NCBI GenBank assembly: GCA_022414725.1
Contig: CM039462.1
Location: 125,640,887-125,704,886 of the forward strand
Direction: 5' to 3'
DNA length: 64,000 nucleotides
DNA from: Microglena sp. YARC
Lineage: Eukaryota > Chlorophyta > Chlorophyceae > Chlamydomonadales > Chlamydomonadaceae
In this document: one piece after another, positions 32,600 through 42,441 of the stretch
Position numbering within the stretch: position 1 is the first letter of the stretch
How the letters are laid out: the number at the start of each line of letters is the position of its first letter
Notes under the pieces: generated by a model
What the model was told of the DNA's origin: nothing
Seen by the model: the letters and a program-made list of their open reading frames with translations, nothing else
Databases searched by the model: none
Made by a program: the position numbers and the translations under genes

Positions 32600-32690
32600 C
32601 AGGGAGGAACCAGGAAAGGGAACATCTGATAAAACCTAGCCCTATGTGACCAAGGAAGAAAAACCAATGAAGAAGACTAGAGGACATTCT
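32600..32690 (-). mobile_element. Degraded short LINE A 3' tail in minus orientation
   Basis: Contains GGAACCAGGAAAGGG, CTGATAAAACCTAGCCCT and TGTGACCAAGGA. The poly(T) is missing. It interrupts the C-terminal region between TGCTTGGC and TGTGGAGCATTC, as shown by the uninterrupted copy A3 at 25360-25400. Confidence 0.75.
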
Positions 32691-33272
32691 GTGGAGCATT
32701 CTACCCCCCTCCACCTTGGACACTCACCCTAGCACTAACCCTAACCTGCGAGGCCTCTGTGGTCTTGAATCCCGATGGATTGCCTCAGCAACAGAGAGAG
32801 CGCTCGTTGTCACCCCTATTCCAGTCCCCTCCCCTGAAGACCTCCCACAGAACACTTGGGTGGACTTACAACGTGTCCGCCCCTCCCGTCCAGGCCCAGC
32901 AGAGAGAACTGCTCAAAGACAAGACGAACCTCAAGTCTCCCTCCCTCTACGTGCAGGCTTTTCGCAGGTGTGGGTACGCCTCGCTGACAAGACTGTCCAC
33001 CGTCCTTATACCATCACTTGCCGGAGCTTGCTTCATGGCACCCTGGGCTGCAATGCGTTCCTTGCTCATGTACGAGGACGCTTCCAACAGGTCAACCAAG
33101 ACGACCCCCCCTCCATAGTCTGCTCCAGCCCTGACTGCTTGCAGCTGCACACTGCTGACACAATGTCTCACGCTTTCTTGGAATGCCCTGATTCTGCCCC
33201 TGTCATAGACTGGCTCCTTTCCACTTGGGAGACCCTCACCGGTGGGCAGCGCCTTCCTCGTTGCCCCTTCTT
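32691..33272 (+). pseudogene. LINE A ORF2 C-terminal domain
   Basis: The 212-codon frame starts in SLESRWIASATERALVV, with NTWVDLQRVRPSRP and DKTVHRPYTITCRSLLHGTL further on, then a Cys/His cluster (CSSPDCLQLH and HAFLECP), which is the usual non-LTR C-terminal zinc motif, and DWLLSTWETLTGGQRLP. The frame is intact over 170 residues, so this part is less decayed than the other copies. It runs into satellite DNA after CCCTTCTTCC. Confidence 0.85.
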
Positions 33273-35756
33273 CCGAGCCCCACCCACTTCCTCCTTCCTC
33301 TCAGAATCCTCCATCTCCTCCCTCTCATCCCTGCTCCTTCATGTCAGCTGCTGAGATACCTAGTAGACGAAGCTTTAAGGCGACAATTGGAGCTGGAGGT
33401 CCTTTTTTCGCCCTAGCAATGTCTGCTCTCCGGCCGCCTTCTAAACTTTGCTGCGAAGCTGCTTCGGCCAATTCGGCTGGAGCGACTGCAATTTCGCGGC
33501 TATGGGAGCTGCTCAGTGCCCCATTTGAGTGTTACAGACGCTCATGCGGTTCTAATCCGCTTACTCTGCCCCCTCCAGAGGTCAGCATAAGAGGTCAGCC
33601 TACTGGAGGGGGGCAGGCTATTCTCTTCAAGTTAATTTGGGACCACCCGACCCCCATCCTTAGTACTTCCAGAAGCAGCTCTCTCCTGATTCCCTTCTTC
33701 CGAGCCCCACCTACTTCCCTCCTTCCTCTTAGAATCCTCCATCTCCTCCCTCTCATCCCTGCTCCTTCATGTCAGCTGCTGAGATACCTAGTAGACGAAG
33801 CTTTAAGGCGACAATTGGAGCTGGAGGTCCTTTTTTCGCCCTAGCAATGTCTGCTCTCCGGCCGCCTTCTAACTTTGCTGCGAAGCTGCTTCGGCCAATT
33901 CGGCTGGAGCGACTGCAATTTCGCGGCTATGGGAGCTGCTCAGTGCCCATTTGAGTGTTACAGACGCTCATGCGGTCTAATCCGCTACTCTGCCCCCTCC
34001 AGAGGTCAGCATAAGAGGTCAGCCTACTGGAGGGGGGCAGGCTATTCTCTTCAAGTTAATTGGGGACCACCCGACCCCCATCCTTAGTACTTCAGAAGCA
34101 GCTCTCTCCTGATTCCCTTCTTCCGAGCCCCACCCACTTCCTCCTTCCTCTCAGAATCCTCCATCTCCTCCCTCTCATCCCTGCTCCTTCATGTCAGCTG
34201 CTGAGATACCTAGTAGACGAAGCTTTAAGGCGACAATTGGAGCTGGAGTCCTTTTTTTCGCCCTAGCAATGTCTGCTCTCCGGCCGCCTTATAACTTTTG
34301 CTGCGAAGCTGCTTCGGCCAATTCGGCTGGAGCGACTGCAATTTCGCGGCTATGGAGCTGCTCAGCTGCCCCATTTGAGTGTTACAGACGCTCATGCGGT
34401 CTAATCCGCTACTCTGCCCCCTCCAGAGGTCAGCATAAGAAGGTCAGCCTACTGGAGGGGGGCAGGCTATTCTCTTCAAGTTAATTTGGGACCACCCGAC
34501 CCCCATCCTTAGTACTTCAGAAGCAGCTCTCTCCTGATTCCCTTCTTCCGAGCCCCACCCACTTCCTCCTTCCTCTCAGAATCCTCCATCTCCTCCCTCT
34601 CATCCCTGCTCCTTCATGTCAGCTGCTGTGATACCTAGTAGACGAAGCTTTAAGGCGACAATTGGAGCTGGAGGTCCTTTTTTCGCCCTAGCAATGTCTG
34701 CTCTCGGCCGCCTTATAACTTTGCTGCGAAGCTGCTTCGCCAATTCGGCTGGAGCGACTGCAATTTCGCGGCTATGGGAGCTGCTCAGTGCCCCATTTGA
34801 GTGTTACAGACGCTCATGCGGTCTAATCCGCTACTCTGCCCCCTCCAGAGGTCAGCATAAGAGGTCAGCCTACTGGAGGGGGCAGGCTATTCTCTTCAAG
34901 TTAATTTGGGACCACCGACCCCCATCCTTAGTACTTCAGAAGCAGCTCTCTCCTAATTCCCTTCTTCGAGCCCCACCCATTCCTCTTCCTCTCAGAATCC
35001 TCCATCTCCTCCCTCTCATCCCTGCTCCTTCATGTCAGCTGCTGAGATACCTAGTAGACGAAGCTTTAAGGCGACAATTGGAGCTGGAGGTCCTTTTTTC
35101 GCCCTAGCAATGTCTGCTCTCCGGCCGCCTTCTAACTTTGCTGCGAAGCTGCTTCGGCCAAATTCGGCTGGAGCGACTGCAATTTCGCGGCTATGGGAGC
35201 TGCTCAGTGCCCCATTTGAGTGTTACAGACGCTCATGCGGTCTAATCCGCTACTCTGCCCCCTCCAGAGGTCAGCATAAGAGGTCAGCCTACTGGAGGGG
35301 GCAGGCTATTTCTCTTCAAGTTAATTTGGGACCACCCGACCCCCATCCTTAGTACTTCAGAAGCAGCTCTCTCCTGATTCCCTTCTTCCGAGCCCCACCC
35401 ACTTCCTCCTTCCTCTCAGAATCCTCCATCTCCTCCCTCTCATCCCTGCTCCTTCATGTCAGCTGCTGAGATACCTAGTAGACGAAGCTTTAAGGCGACA
35501 ATTGGAGCTGGAGGTCCTTTTTTCGCCCTAGCAATGTCTGCTCTCCGGCCGCCTTATAACTTTGCTGCGAAGCTGCTTCGGCCAATTCGGCTGGAGCGAC
35601 TGCAATTTCGCGGCTATGGGAGCTGCTCAGTGCCCCATTTGAGTGTTACAGACGCTCAAGCGGTCTAATCCGCTACTCTGCCCCCTCCAGAGGTCAGCAT
35701 AAGAGGTCAGCCTACTGGAGGGGGGCAGGCTATTCTCTTCAAGTTAATTTGGGACC
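33262..35756 (+). repeat. Satellite array S2 (unit about 424 bp, plus orientation)
   Basis: About six units in the opposite orientation to S1, with spacings of 422, 425, 416 and 424. It begins inside a unit at TTCTTCCGAGCCCC, the mirror position of the S1 break, and ends at TTAATTTGGGACC, the same unit end seen at the outer border of S1. Confidence 0.95.
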
Positions 35757-36110
35757 GTTGGTATTTAGTACTTCTTTGAGGGTCGTTTGAAACAAAGAAA
35801 ATCCTGTTTGAATTGTTCGTTTGATTCATTCTTAGATTCAATCGGAGATAACCTTGATTCAATCGATCTTTGTTTCCTGTTTGAATCAGTCGGCCATCAA
35901 ACCTACCAATTGAGATCCGTTTGAAACAAGATTGGTTGTTTCAAACATGACTCAAACCATGTTCAAATAGATCTTAATCAAGCCGTCATCAACGTGCCCC
36001 TTGAAAAAGGTTTGAAACAAGGTTGGTTGTTTCAAACATGAGTCAAACCATGTTCAAATAGATCTGTTTTTTCGTAAAGCAATGCAAGCACTGAAGACTG
36101 AGGGCGCATA
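35757..36110 (+). repeat. TTTGAATCA-rich region with an 85-base direct repeat
   Basis: GTTTGAAACAAG, TTGGTTGTTTCAAACATGA and CAAACCATGTTCAAATAGATCT occur together twice, at about 35928 and 36010. The same TTGAATCA-rich style of sequence lies left of array S3 (42240-42420), so array flanks resemble each other. Confidence 0.7.
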
Positions 36111-36439
36111 TTTGGACAGCAGGACTCTTCGATCTTTGTTACAGAAATTGAAAGCACCATAATGAATGAATCCTTAGATAGTTAAACATGATAGTAATTA
36201 GTGATTGAAGAGCTAGATATATATGCTACTAAGGAAGTGCAGTTGGCCACGAAGTAGTTCCTCAGGTACGAATTGACGAAACTCCAGCATGCTGTGCTTC
36301 TTGTTCATCAACGACATCGTCTTCAGCCTCAAGGTCATAAGCATCCAGGCGTTCTGACGCGAGAACCAGTCGCAAGAGTGAGACCTGCAGACAAATGTTC
36401 GTTGGTGAGCGTTAGTTGAGATACATTGGCAGCAATGCG
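36111..36439. other. Unassigned sequence
   Basis: No gene or repeat that I can support. Confidence 0.4.
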
Positions 36440-37420
36440 CATTCTTCCGACTTTTCAAATAGCAGCCATGGTTCAAACCAAATTCGCTATCTGAATGCGC
36501 ACCTGTTTTGCACCTCGAGCATTGGAACTCTTTGCGGCTCCATGATGAGCTGGACGATAGGTCGACTTGCTGCAGCTGCCTTAATGCCTGCGGAACAACT
36601 CGAAAAAGCGAGTCAGTCAAGTTGAGACAAATTCTGGTCAAGTAAGGCACCACTTGACGAGACGCAAAACGCAGTACCTTAACCGCACGCGCGGGGGCGG
36701 AGAAGCAGGTCGCTACAGTCCTGGGTTAAAGCACAACAATTCCCAAAGCAAAGTACCGCTGAAGCAAAGTGCTCGCGCGTGTAGGTATTGACGGATCTCA
36801 GAAGTAATTCGGGAATGGCTGAAGCTATGAAAGCAAGCTCAGTCCAAGTTAATTCAAGGAAAGCAGGCAGCATGTCGCTATCTGACTGCGCACCTGATTT
36901 CACACCTCGAGCATTGGAAACTCTTGCGGCTCCATGATAGGTCATTTTGCTGCAGCTGCTTAATGCCTGCGACACAACTCTGGTCAAGTAAGGCACCACT
37001 TGACGAAACGAAAAATGCAGTACCTTAACCGCACGCGCCGGCGTGGGCGGAGAAGAAGGTCGCTACAGTCTTGAGTTGAAGCACAACCATTCCCAAGCAA
37101 AGTGCCGCCGAAGCAAAGTGCTCGCGCATGTAGGTATTGACGGATCTAGGAAGCAATTCGGGAATGGCTGAAGCTATGAATAGATCAGTCCAAGTTAATT
37201 CAAGGAAAGCAGGCAGCATGGTGCGCTATTCTGCAGGAATATCGCTGAGTCGAGAACCAATTGACGCGCAGTGAACAGTGAAAGCTTGCACAGCCGCTAA
37301 GTTGAAGCGCTAACCCATTGCGCTGACCAGTTTGAACTGTACAGCATGCAGTACCGCCGTAACCGCACGCGCATGGGCGGAGAAGCAGGTCGCCATATTT
37401 GAATCGGATTCTCGGGGCTG
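36440..37420 (+). repeat. Tandem repeats of about 346 bp
   Basis: CTTAACCGCACGCGC (36679, 37025), GGCGGAGAAG and GGTCGCTACAGTC, then GGTATTGACGGATCT, GGAATGGCTGAAGCTATGAA and GCAGGCAGCATG recur at a distance of about 346. A third partial copy lies near 37360. Confidence 0.8.
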
Positions 37421-37474
37421 CGCCTGCGGTGCATGCGGGATCTGCGTCGCAGGACCTAGACAACCCTGATGGGG

Positions 37475-38372
37475 GTCATGCTAATCAAACCTGATGAACA
37501 ATGGGGGATAATGATCCCGAAACTTCTCATGTACCCAAATATGATTATTCCGATTCTGGAAAACAAAAGATCATAACCAGATTCAAAGGGACGAGGAAGT
37601 TCTGAGCTTAGAGAACTGGTTACACATCCGCGCCTTTCGAACAGCGACCAGTTGGACCCTGCACACAGTAGGCTATCCTCCACTATGATAATGGTTTCTA
37701 AACTTCTCATGTACCTATATATGATTATTTAGATTCAGGAAAACAAAAGATCATAACCAGATTCGAAGGGACGAGGAAGTTCTGAGCTTAGAGAACTGGT
37801 TACAGATCCGTGCCTTTCGAACGGCGACCAGTTGGGACCCTGCACGCCAGTAGGCTATCCTACACCTAGATAATGGTTTCTAAACTTCTCATGTACCTAT
37901 ATATGATTATTTAGATTCAGGAAAACAAAAGATCATAACCAGATTCGAAGGGACGAGGAAGTTCTGAGCTTAGAGAACTGGTTACAGATCCGTGCCTTTC
38001 GAACGGCGACCAGTTGGGACCCTGCACGCCAGTAGGCTATCCTACACCTAGATAATGGTTTCTAAACTTCTTAAGTACCTATATATGATTATATCGATTC
38101 AGGAAAACAAAATATCATAACCAGAATCGAAGGGACGGGGAAGTTCTGAGCTTAGAGAACTAGTTACAGATCCGCGCCTTTCGAACAGCTACCAGTTGGG
38201 ACCCTGCACGCCAGTAGGCTATCCTACACTACGATAATGGTTTCTAAACTTCTTAGGTACTTATATCTGATAAATTAGATTCAGTTAAACAAAAATGTCA
38301 TAACCAGATTCGAAGGGACGGGGAAGTTCTGAGCTTAAAAAACTGGTTACAGATCCGCGCCTTTCGAATAGC
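37475..38372 (+). repeat. Five tandem repeats of about 182 bp
   Basis: The unit contains AAACTTCTCATGTACCTA, CAGGAAAACAAAAGATCATA, a CGAAGGGACGAGGAAGTTCT core, CTGGTTACAGATCCG and GTAGGCTATCC. The core sits near 37585, 37766, 37948, 38131 and 38312. A related array follows in the opposite orientation. Confidence 0.92.
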
Positions 38373-39072
38373 GCAGATCGGTAACTACTGATTTAAACTC
38401 AGAACTTCCTCGTTCCTTCGAATCTGCTTCTGATCTTTGGTTTTCCTGAATCGGACTGATCACATATAGGCACCTGACAAGTTCAGGGACCATTTTCCTA
38501 CTGTAGGATAGTTTATGGGGTTCAGGATCTCAACTGGTTACGGTTTAAAGAGCGCACATCGGTAACTACTGATGTAAACTCAGAACTTCCTCGTTCCTTC
38601 GAATCTGCTTCTGATCTTTGGTTTTCCTGAATCGGACTGATCACATATAGGCACCTGACAGTTCAGGGAACCATTTTCCTACTGTAGGATAGTTCTATGG
38701 GGGTCAGGATCTCAACTGGTTACGGTTTAAACAGCGCAGATCGGTAACTACTGATTTAAACTTCAGAACTTCCTCGTTCCTTCGAATCTGCTTCTGATCT
38801 TTTGGTTTTCCTGAATCGGACTGATCACATATAGGTACCTGAATAAGTTCAGGGACCATTTTCCTACTGTAGGATAGTTTTATGGGGTTCAGGATCTCAA
38901 CTGGTTACGGTTTAAACAGCGCAGATCGGTAACTACTGATTTGAACTCAGAACTTCCTCGTTCCTTCGAATCTGCTTCTGATCTTTGGTTTTTTCCTGAA
39001 TCGAGCTGATCCCATATGGGTACCTGACAAGTTCAGGGACCATTTTCCTACTGTAGGATAGTCTATGGGGGT
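38373..39072 (-). repeat. Four tandem repeats of about 182 bp, inverted relative to the preceding array
   Basis: CAGAACTTCCTCGTTCCTTC (near 38400, 38580, 38765 and 38947) and ATCTTTGGTTTTCCTGAATC are reverse complements, with substitutions, of the core of the previous array. The arrays meet near 38372. Confidence 0.88.
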
Positions 39073-39603
39073 ATGTTATAACATGTTTTATTACATTGAT
39101 GACCTCTTTGACATATATTCCAAAGCATCCCTTATTCATATCTAAGTCTATGTAACGTAAAGGAAGTACGGTATGCCAAAGATTTGAATAGTTATTCATT
39201 AATAATGCAGTTGTATTCACTGCTGAAATTGGGCCGGAAATACCTACGGTTAATAAGCAATATAGACCCTTGTGCTAACCGTATATTCCCTTTCCTACCC
39301 TTGCTGGCCCTTCACCGTTGGTTCCTCTCTTCCTGTTCCAATAAATCCGGGACGCGAACTGTTGTAGTGCTAGCTGGACTGTTGTTCCAAGCAACCGTGT
39401 ACCGTACTCCTGTCCGGCTCTCAGCTGTCCCCGCGCCCAGTAGAAGATCCCTGGCAACGGAGGCCCACGCACGCCAAACCCCTGAACCCACAAACTGAAC
39501 CGGCCAAGTGCAATTCGAGCCACCAGATTGTAAACTCGCATTCTGAACGCTATGCTACGATCCTCCTCTTCTCTTTTTTTCTTCACTTCGACTGGAGACA
39601 ACT
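39073..39603. other. Unassigned sequence
   Basis: Short frames overlap on both strands and none is convincing. The compositional change at about 39230 could mark the start of an element that ends at the hairpin downstream. Confidence 0.4.
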
Positions 39604-39697
39604 ACTAACGAGGCAACGATCACAAAGGCATACATGCATCGGTGAGCAGCCCTGGTCGCCAACTGCATCTTGGCCTTGTGATCGTTGCCTCGTTAGT
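39604..39697. repeat. Inverted repeat with 25-base arms
   Basis: ACTAACGAGGCAACGATCAC plus AAAGGC (39604-39629) pairs with GCCTTGTGATCGTTGCCTCG plus TTAGT (39673-39697), with one unpaired base and a loop of about 43 bases. Confidence 0.9.
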
Positions 39698-39902
39698 GGC
39701 AAGCTGCTCCTCGTAGTTACACGAGGCTAGTTCGACAAATTGTACAAGATTTCGGAAATTACAGAATCCAAGCAGGGGCAAATTTGGCCCTTCAGGAAGC
39801 GACAGAGGCCTACTTGGTGGGCTCTTCGAGAACACTAATCTGGCGGCTATACATGCCAAGCGGGTAACCATTATGCCCAAGGATATGCAGGGTGCGCTAT
39901 CT

Positions 39903-39952
39903 ACAGGGGTTGGGGGTGGGGTGGGGGGTGGGGTGGGGGGTGGGGGGTAGAG
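39903..39952 (+). repeat. GGGGTGGGG tract (G-quadruplex-prone)
   Basis: Seven or more runs of four to six G separated by single T. Strong predicted quadruplex on the plus strand. Confidence 0.9.
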
Positions 39953-40053
39953 TTGGATCCACACAAAATATGCTGCAGCTTCTGGGCAGATCCCTTAGGT
40001 GGGCAGTTGGCCTTTGGTAAAAATATGCTGCAGCTGCTGGGACCCGTACACGA

Positions 40054-40190
40054 CAAAACACAACAGTACACTACACTACACTACACAACAGTACACAACA
40101 CTATACAACACACTACACAACACTACACAACACTACACAACACTATAGAACAAGGGGGTTGAGGGAGGGGGATGGGGGGGGGGGGGGGGG
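40054..40190. repeat. ACACTACACAAC microsatellite followed by a G homopolymer
   Basis: ACTACAC/ACAACACT repeats up to about 40144, then a G-run of about 18 near 40172-40189. Confidence 0.9.
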
Positions 40191-40309
40191 ACTGAGCTAC
40201 TTGAAACACTCACTCATTCACTACTTTGATGTCTGTTTCCACTTTGCAGCTCGCTCGGAGGATTCGAGGGGGAGCGAAACTAGGACTTGGCAAAGAAGTT
40301 GTGGTGAGT

Positions 40310-40800
40310 TATGCTTTCATGCCTGAACCACCCTCATGTAACAACTTAATGAATGCATGTACTTATCAATAATTCATAATATGGCTTAGCTGAACCTACC
40401 CATACTGTAGCCCGCATAAGCGCCCTTGAGGCTGCTTGCTACAGAATGGGCGGGAGATGCGATTTGCCTTGTATGGTATGCCTTAACCACCCTCATGTAA
40501 CAACTTAATTAATGCATGTTACTTATCAATAATATCAGAATATGGCTTAGCTGAACCTACCCATACTGTAGCCCGATAAGCGCCCTTGAGGCTGCTTGCT
40601 ACAGAATGGGCGGGAGATGCGATTTGCCTTGTATGGTATGCCTGAACCACCTCATGTAACAACTTAATTAATGCATGTCAGTAATAAAAAATATGGCTTA
40701 GCTGCACCTGCCCATTATGTTAGCCGCATAAGCGCCCTTGAGGCTGCTTGCTACAAAATGGGTGGTCAATGCGTTTAGCCCCATGTAATGCATCCACCAC
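40310..40800 (+). repeat. Three tandem repeats of about 165 bp
   Basis: CCTCATGTAACAACTTAAT, ATATGGCTTAGCTGAACCTA, AAGCGCCCTTGAGGCTGCTT and GGGCGGGAGATGCG recur three times; the last copy is more diverged. Confidence 0.9.
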
Positions 40801-40890
40801 CCTCTGCACACACTTAAGTCACCAACATGATAAGTGCAGCACATTCTAAGCAGCATTATCTTACTCATTCTAATGTTTTTCCCTTGCAGG

Positions 40891-41025
40891 TCATTCATGA
40901 ATGCTGGCTGTTGGGAGCAAGTAAAGGACGAATATGCAGTAGTGGAGCTGCCTGGAAGCTGCCATCATGTGGTGCCAAGCTTAGCCAATGGGATATTAAG
41001 GCATGTTAGTGCCCTGAATATATAG
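40891..41025 (+). CDS. Possible orphan exon
   Basis: After TCCCTTGCAG a frame of about 44 residues, with an internal Met and the text GCWEQVKDEYAVVELPGSC, is open to TAG. Only the acceptor-like signal and the normal complexity support it. No homology is recognised. Confidence 0.2.
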   Translation, partial: SFMNAGCWEQVKDEYAVVELPGSCHHVVPSLANGILRHVSALNI

Positions 41026-41055
41026 TAGCATGGAGCAGTAATCATAGGGTGACTT

Positions 41056-41150
41056 TAGTTTGGGTTTTGTTTATGAGGGTTTAAAGGTACTGCCTGTCCT
41101 TGTTGACCAGGACAGGCAGTACCTTTAAACCTCATACAAAAAACCCAAAA
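41056..41150. repeat. Near-perfect hairpin with arms of about 40 bases
   Basis: GGTTTAAAGGTACTGCCTGT plus CC pairs perfectly with GGACAGGCAGTACCTTTAAA plus CC across a loop of about 8 bases. Pairing continues outward with few mismatches through GGGTTTTGTTTATGAG and CTCATACAAAAAACCC. Confidence 0.92.
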
Positions 41151-41329
41151 ATTTAATTTGAAATTTCAAGCACAGCAGTAGATAGGCCTATTATCCCTTC
41201 CACCACCTTGGTCAATAGCCGGGCCTGGTAGTTGACAATATACATGCCTTCTTGTGCGATACCACGAGAGCACTGTATTGTATTCATCAATTGTGAGATA
41301 CCCACAACGATGAATACTTTCCTACAACT

Positions 41330-41760
41330 GAATTAGACCTAACTTCCAGCCAGCTCCATTAGGTTGTACAGCTTCCAGCCATGGGTTGTACAGCTTCCAG
41401 CTAGCTCCTTAGGTTGTAGAACTTCAGCCAGCTTCAATAGACTTTTCACTTTGTGTGACAGGTTGTACAGCTTCTAGCCAGATCCATTAGGCTTGTACAG
41501 CTTCCAGACAGCTGCATTAGGTTGTACAGCTTCTAGCCAGCACCATTAGTTGTAGAGCTTCCAGCCAGCTCCATTAGACTTTCACTTGTGTGGCAGGTTG
41601 TAAAGCTTCCACCCAGCTCCATTAGGTTGTACAGCTTCCAGCCAGCTCCATAAGACTTTCACTTTGTGTGCCAGGTTGTATAGCTTCAGCCAGCTCCATT
41701 AGGCTGTCTCTCTGTATATTAGGTTGTTGTGTAGCTTCGAGCCAGCTAAGCCGTCCTCAG
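41330..41760 (+). repeat. AGCTTCCAGCCAGCTCCATTAGG minisatellite
   Basis: About ten imperfect units of GGTTGTACAGCTTCCAGCCA followed by GCTCCATTAG, some with an inserted ACTTTCACTTTGTGTG. Unit length varies between about 34 and 57. Confidence 0.88.
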
Positions 41761-41919
41761 CAGGAAAATTAAATATATGATACCAATTTGTTTTCTGGCA
41801 TTATATTTGTTTCCTTTCTTGTAAAAGTTTCTTTCCTACCATTGTCCAAGTGCGAAGTACTTAAAACACGCACACACACCCTACTTGGGCTGTTTCCAAA
41901 CTCCTACATTCAACTTCAA

Positions 41920-42035
41920 CTTGGTTACATAGCCAGACTTCAACTTGGTTCATAGCCAGACTTCAAACTTGGTTACCGTAGCCAGACTTCAACTTGGTTA
42001 CATAGCCAGACTTCAACTGGTTACATAGCCAGTTG
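41920..42035 (+). repeat. 25-bp tandem repeat CTTCAACTTGGTTACATAGCCAGA (split as CTTCAACTTGG + TTACATAGCCAGA)
   Basis: About five consecutive copies with single-base indels. Confidence 0.9.
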
Positions 42036-42441
42036 TGACACTTGAGATTACAGCCATCATCTTGCTAGCACCTACACCCCACCCTAGATTTTTGTCTAGC
42101 CAATGAAAGCAACAACTAATGTACTACAAGGTACGGATTTGTGCCGGTTATCGCTAGGCGCTCGCCCGCTCGGATTCAAAGCTTCCTACCTCTCGGCAGC
42201 CTACATATGGGAGCTTAGCTACATTTTCGAAGTGCAATATCTTCGACCACCTTGAATTCCGTTTGATATTGTCTTGATTGACTTCCGTCTGATTCAATGA
42301 ATAAGCTGCTTGAATTGAATCACTGATTCAACTGTTTTTCAAGGTACCCTGATTCAAGGGGAAAACCGCTTGATAGGGGTTCATTGATTCAAACCAGTTG
42401 ATTCAAAACGATTTCAAAGGTCTGCCTAAATACCGACAGCA
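42036..42441. other. Unassigned sequence, TTGATTCAA-rich toward the satellite array
   Basis: No gene. 42240-42420 is rich in TTGATTCA/TTGAATCA, similar to the flank at 35780-35990. Confidence 0.5.

Larger units (their letters stand above)
31384..33272 (+). mobile_element. LINE family A, copy A8 (endonuclease, partial RT, C-terminus) between satellite arrays
   Basis: This copy has the most 5' part of family A in the window. It is bounded on both sides by satellite arrays in opposite orientation, broken by three short family A tails (31664-31722 plus strand, 31984-32088 minus, about 32600-32690 minus), and lacks the central RT with the YADD box. It has no 3' UTR and no poly(A), so it was not delivered to this site by simple retrotransposition. 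The right junction shares CCCTTCTTCC with the satellite unit, suggesting a microhomology-mediated join. Confidence 0.9.
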
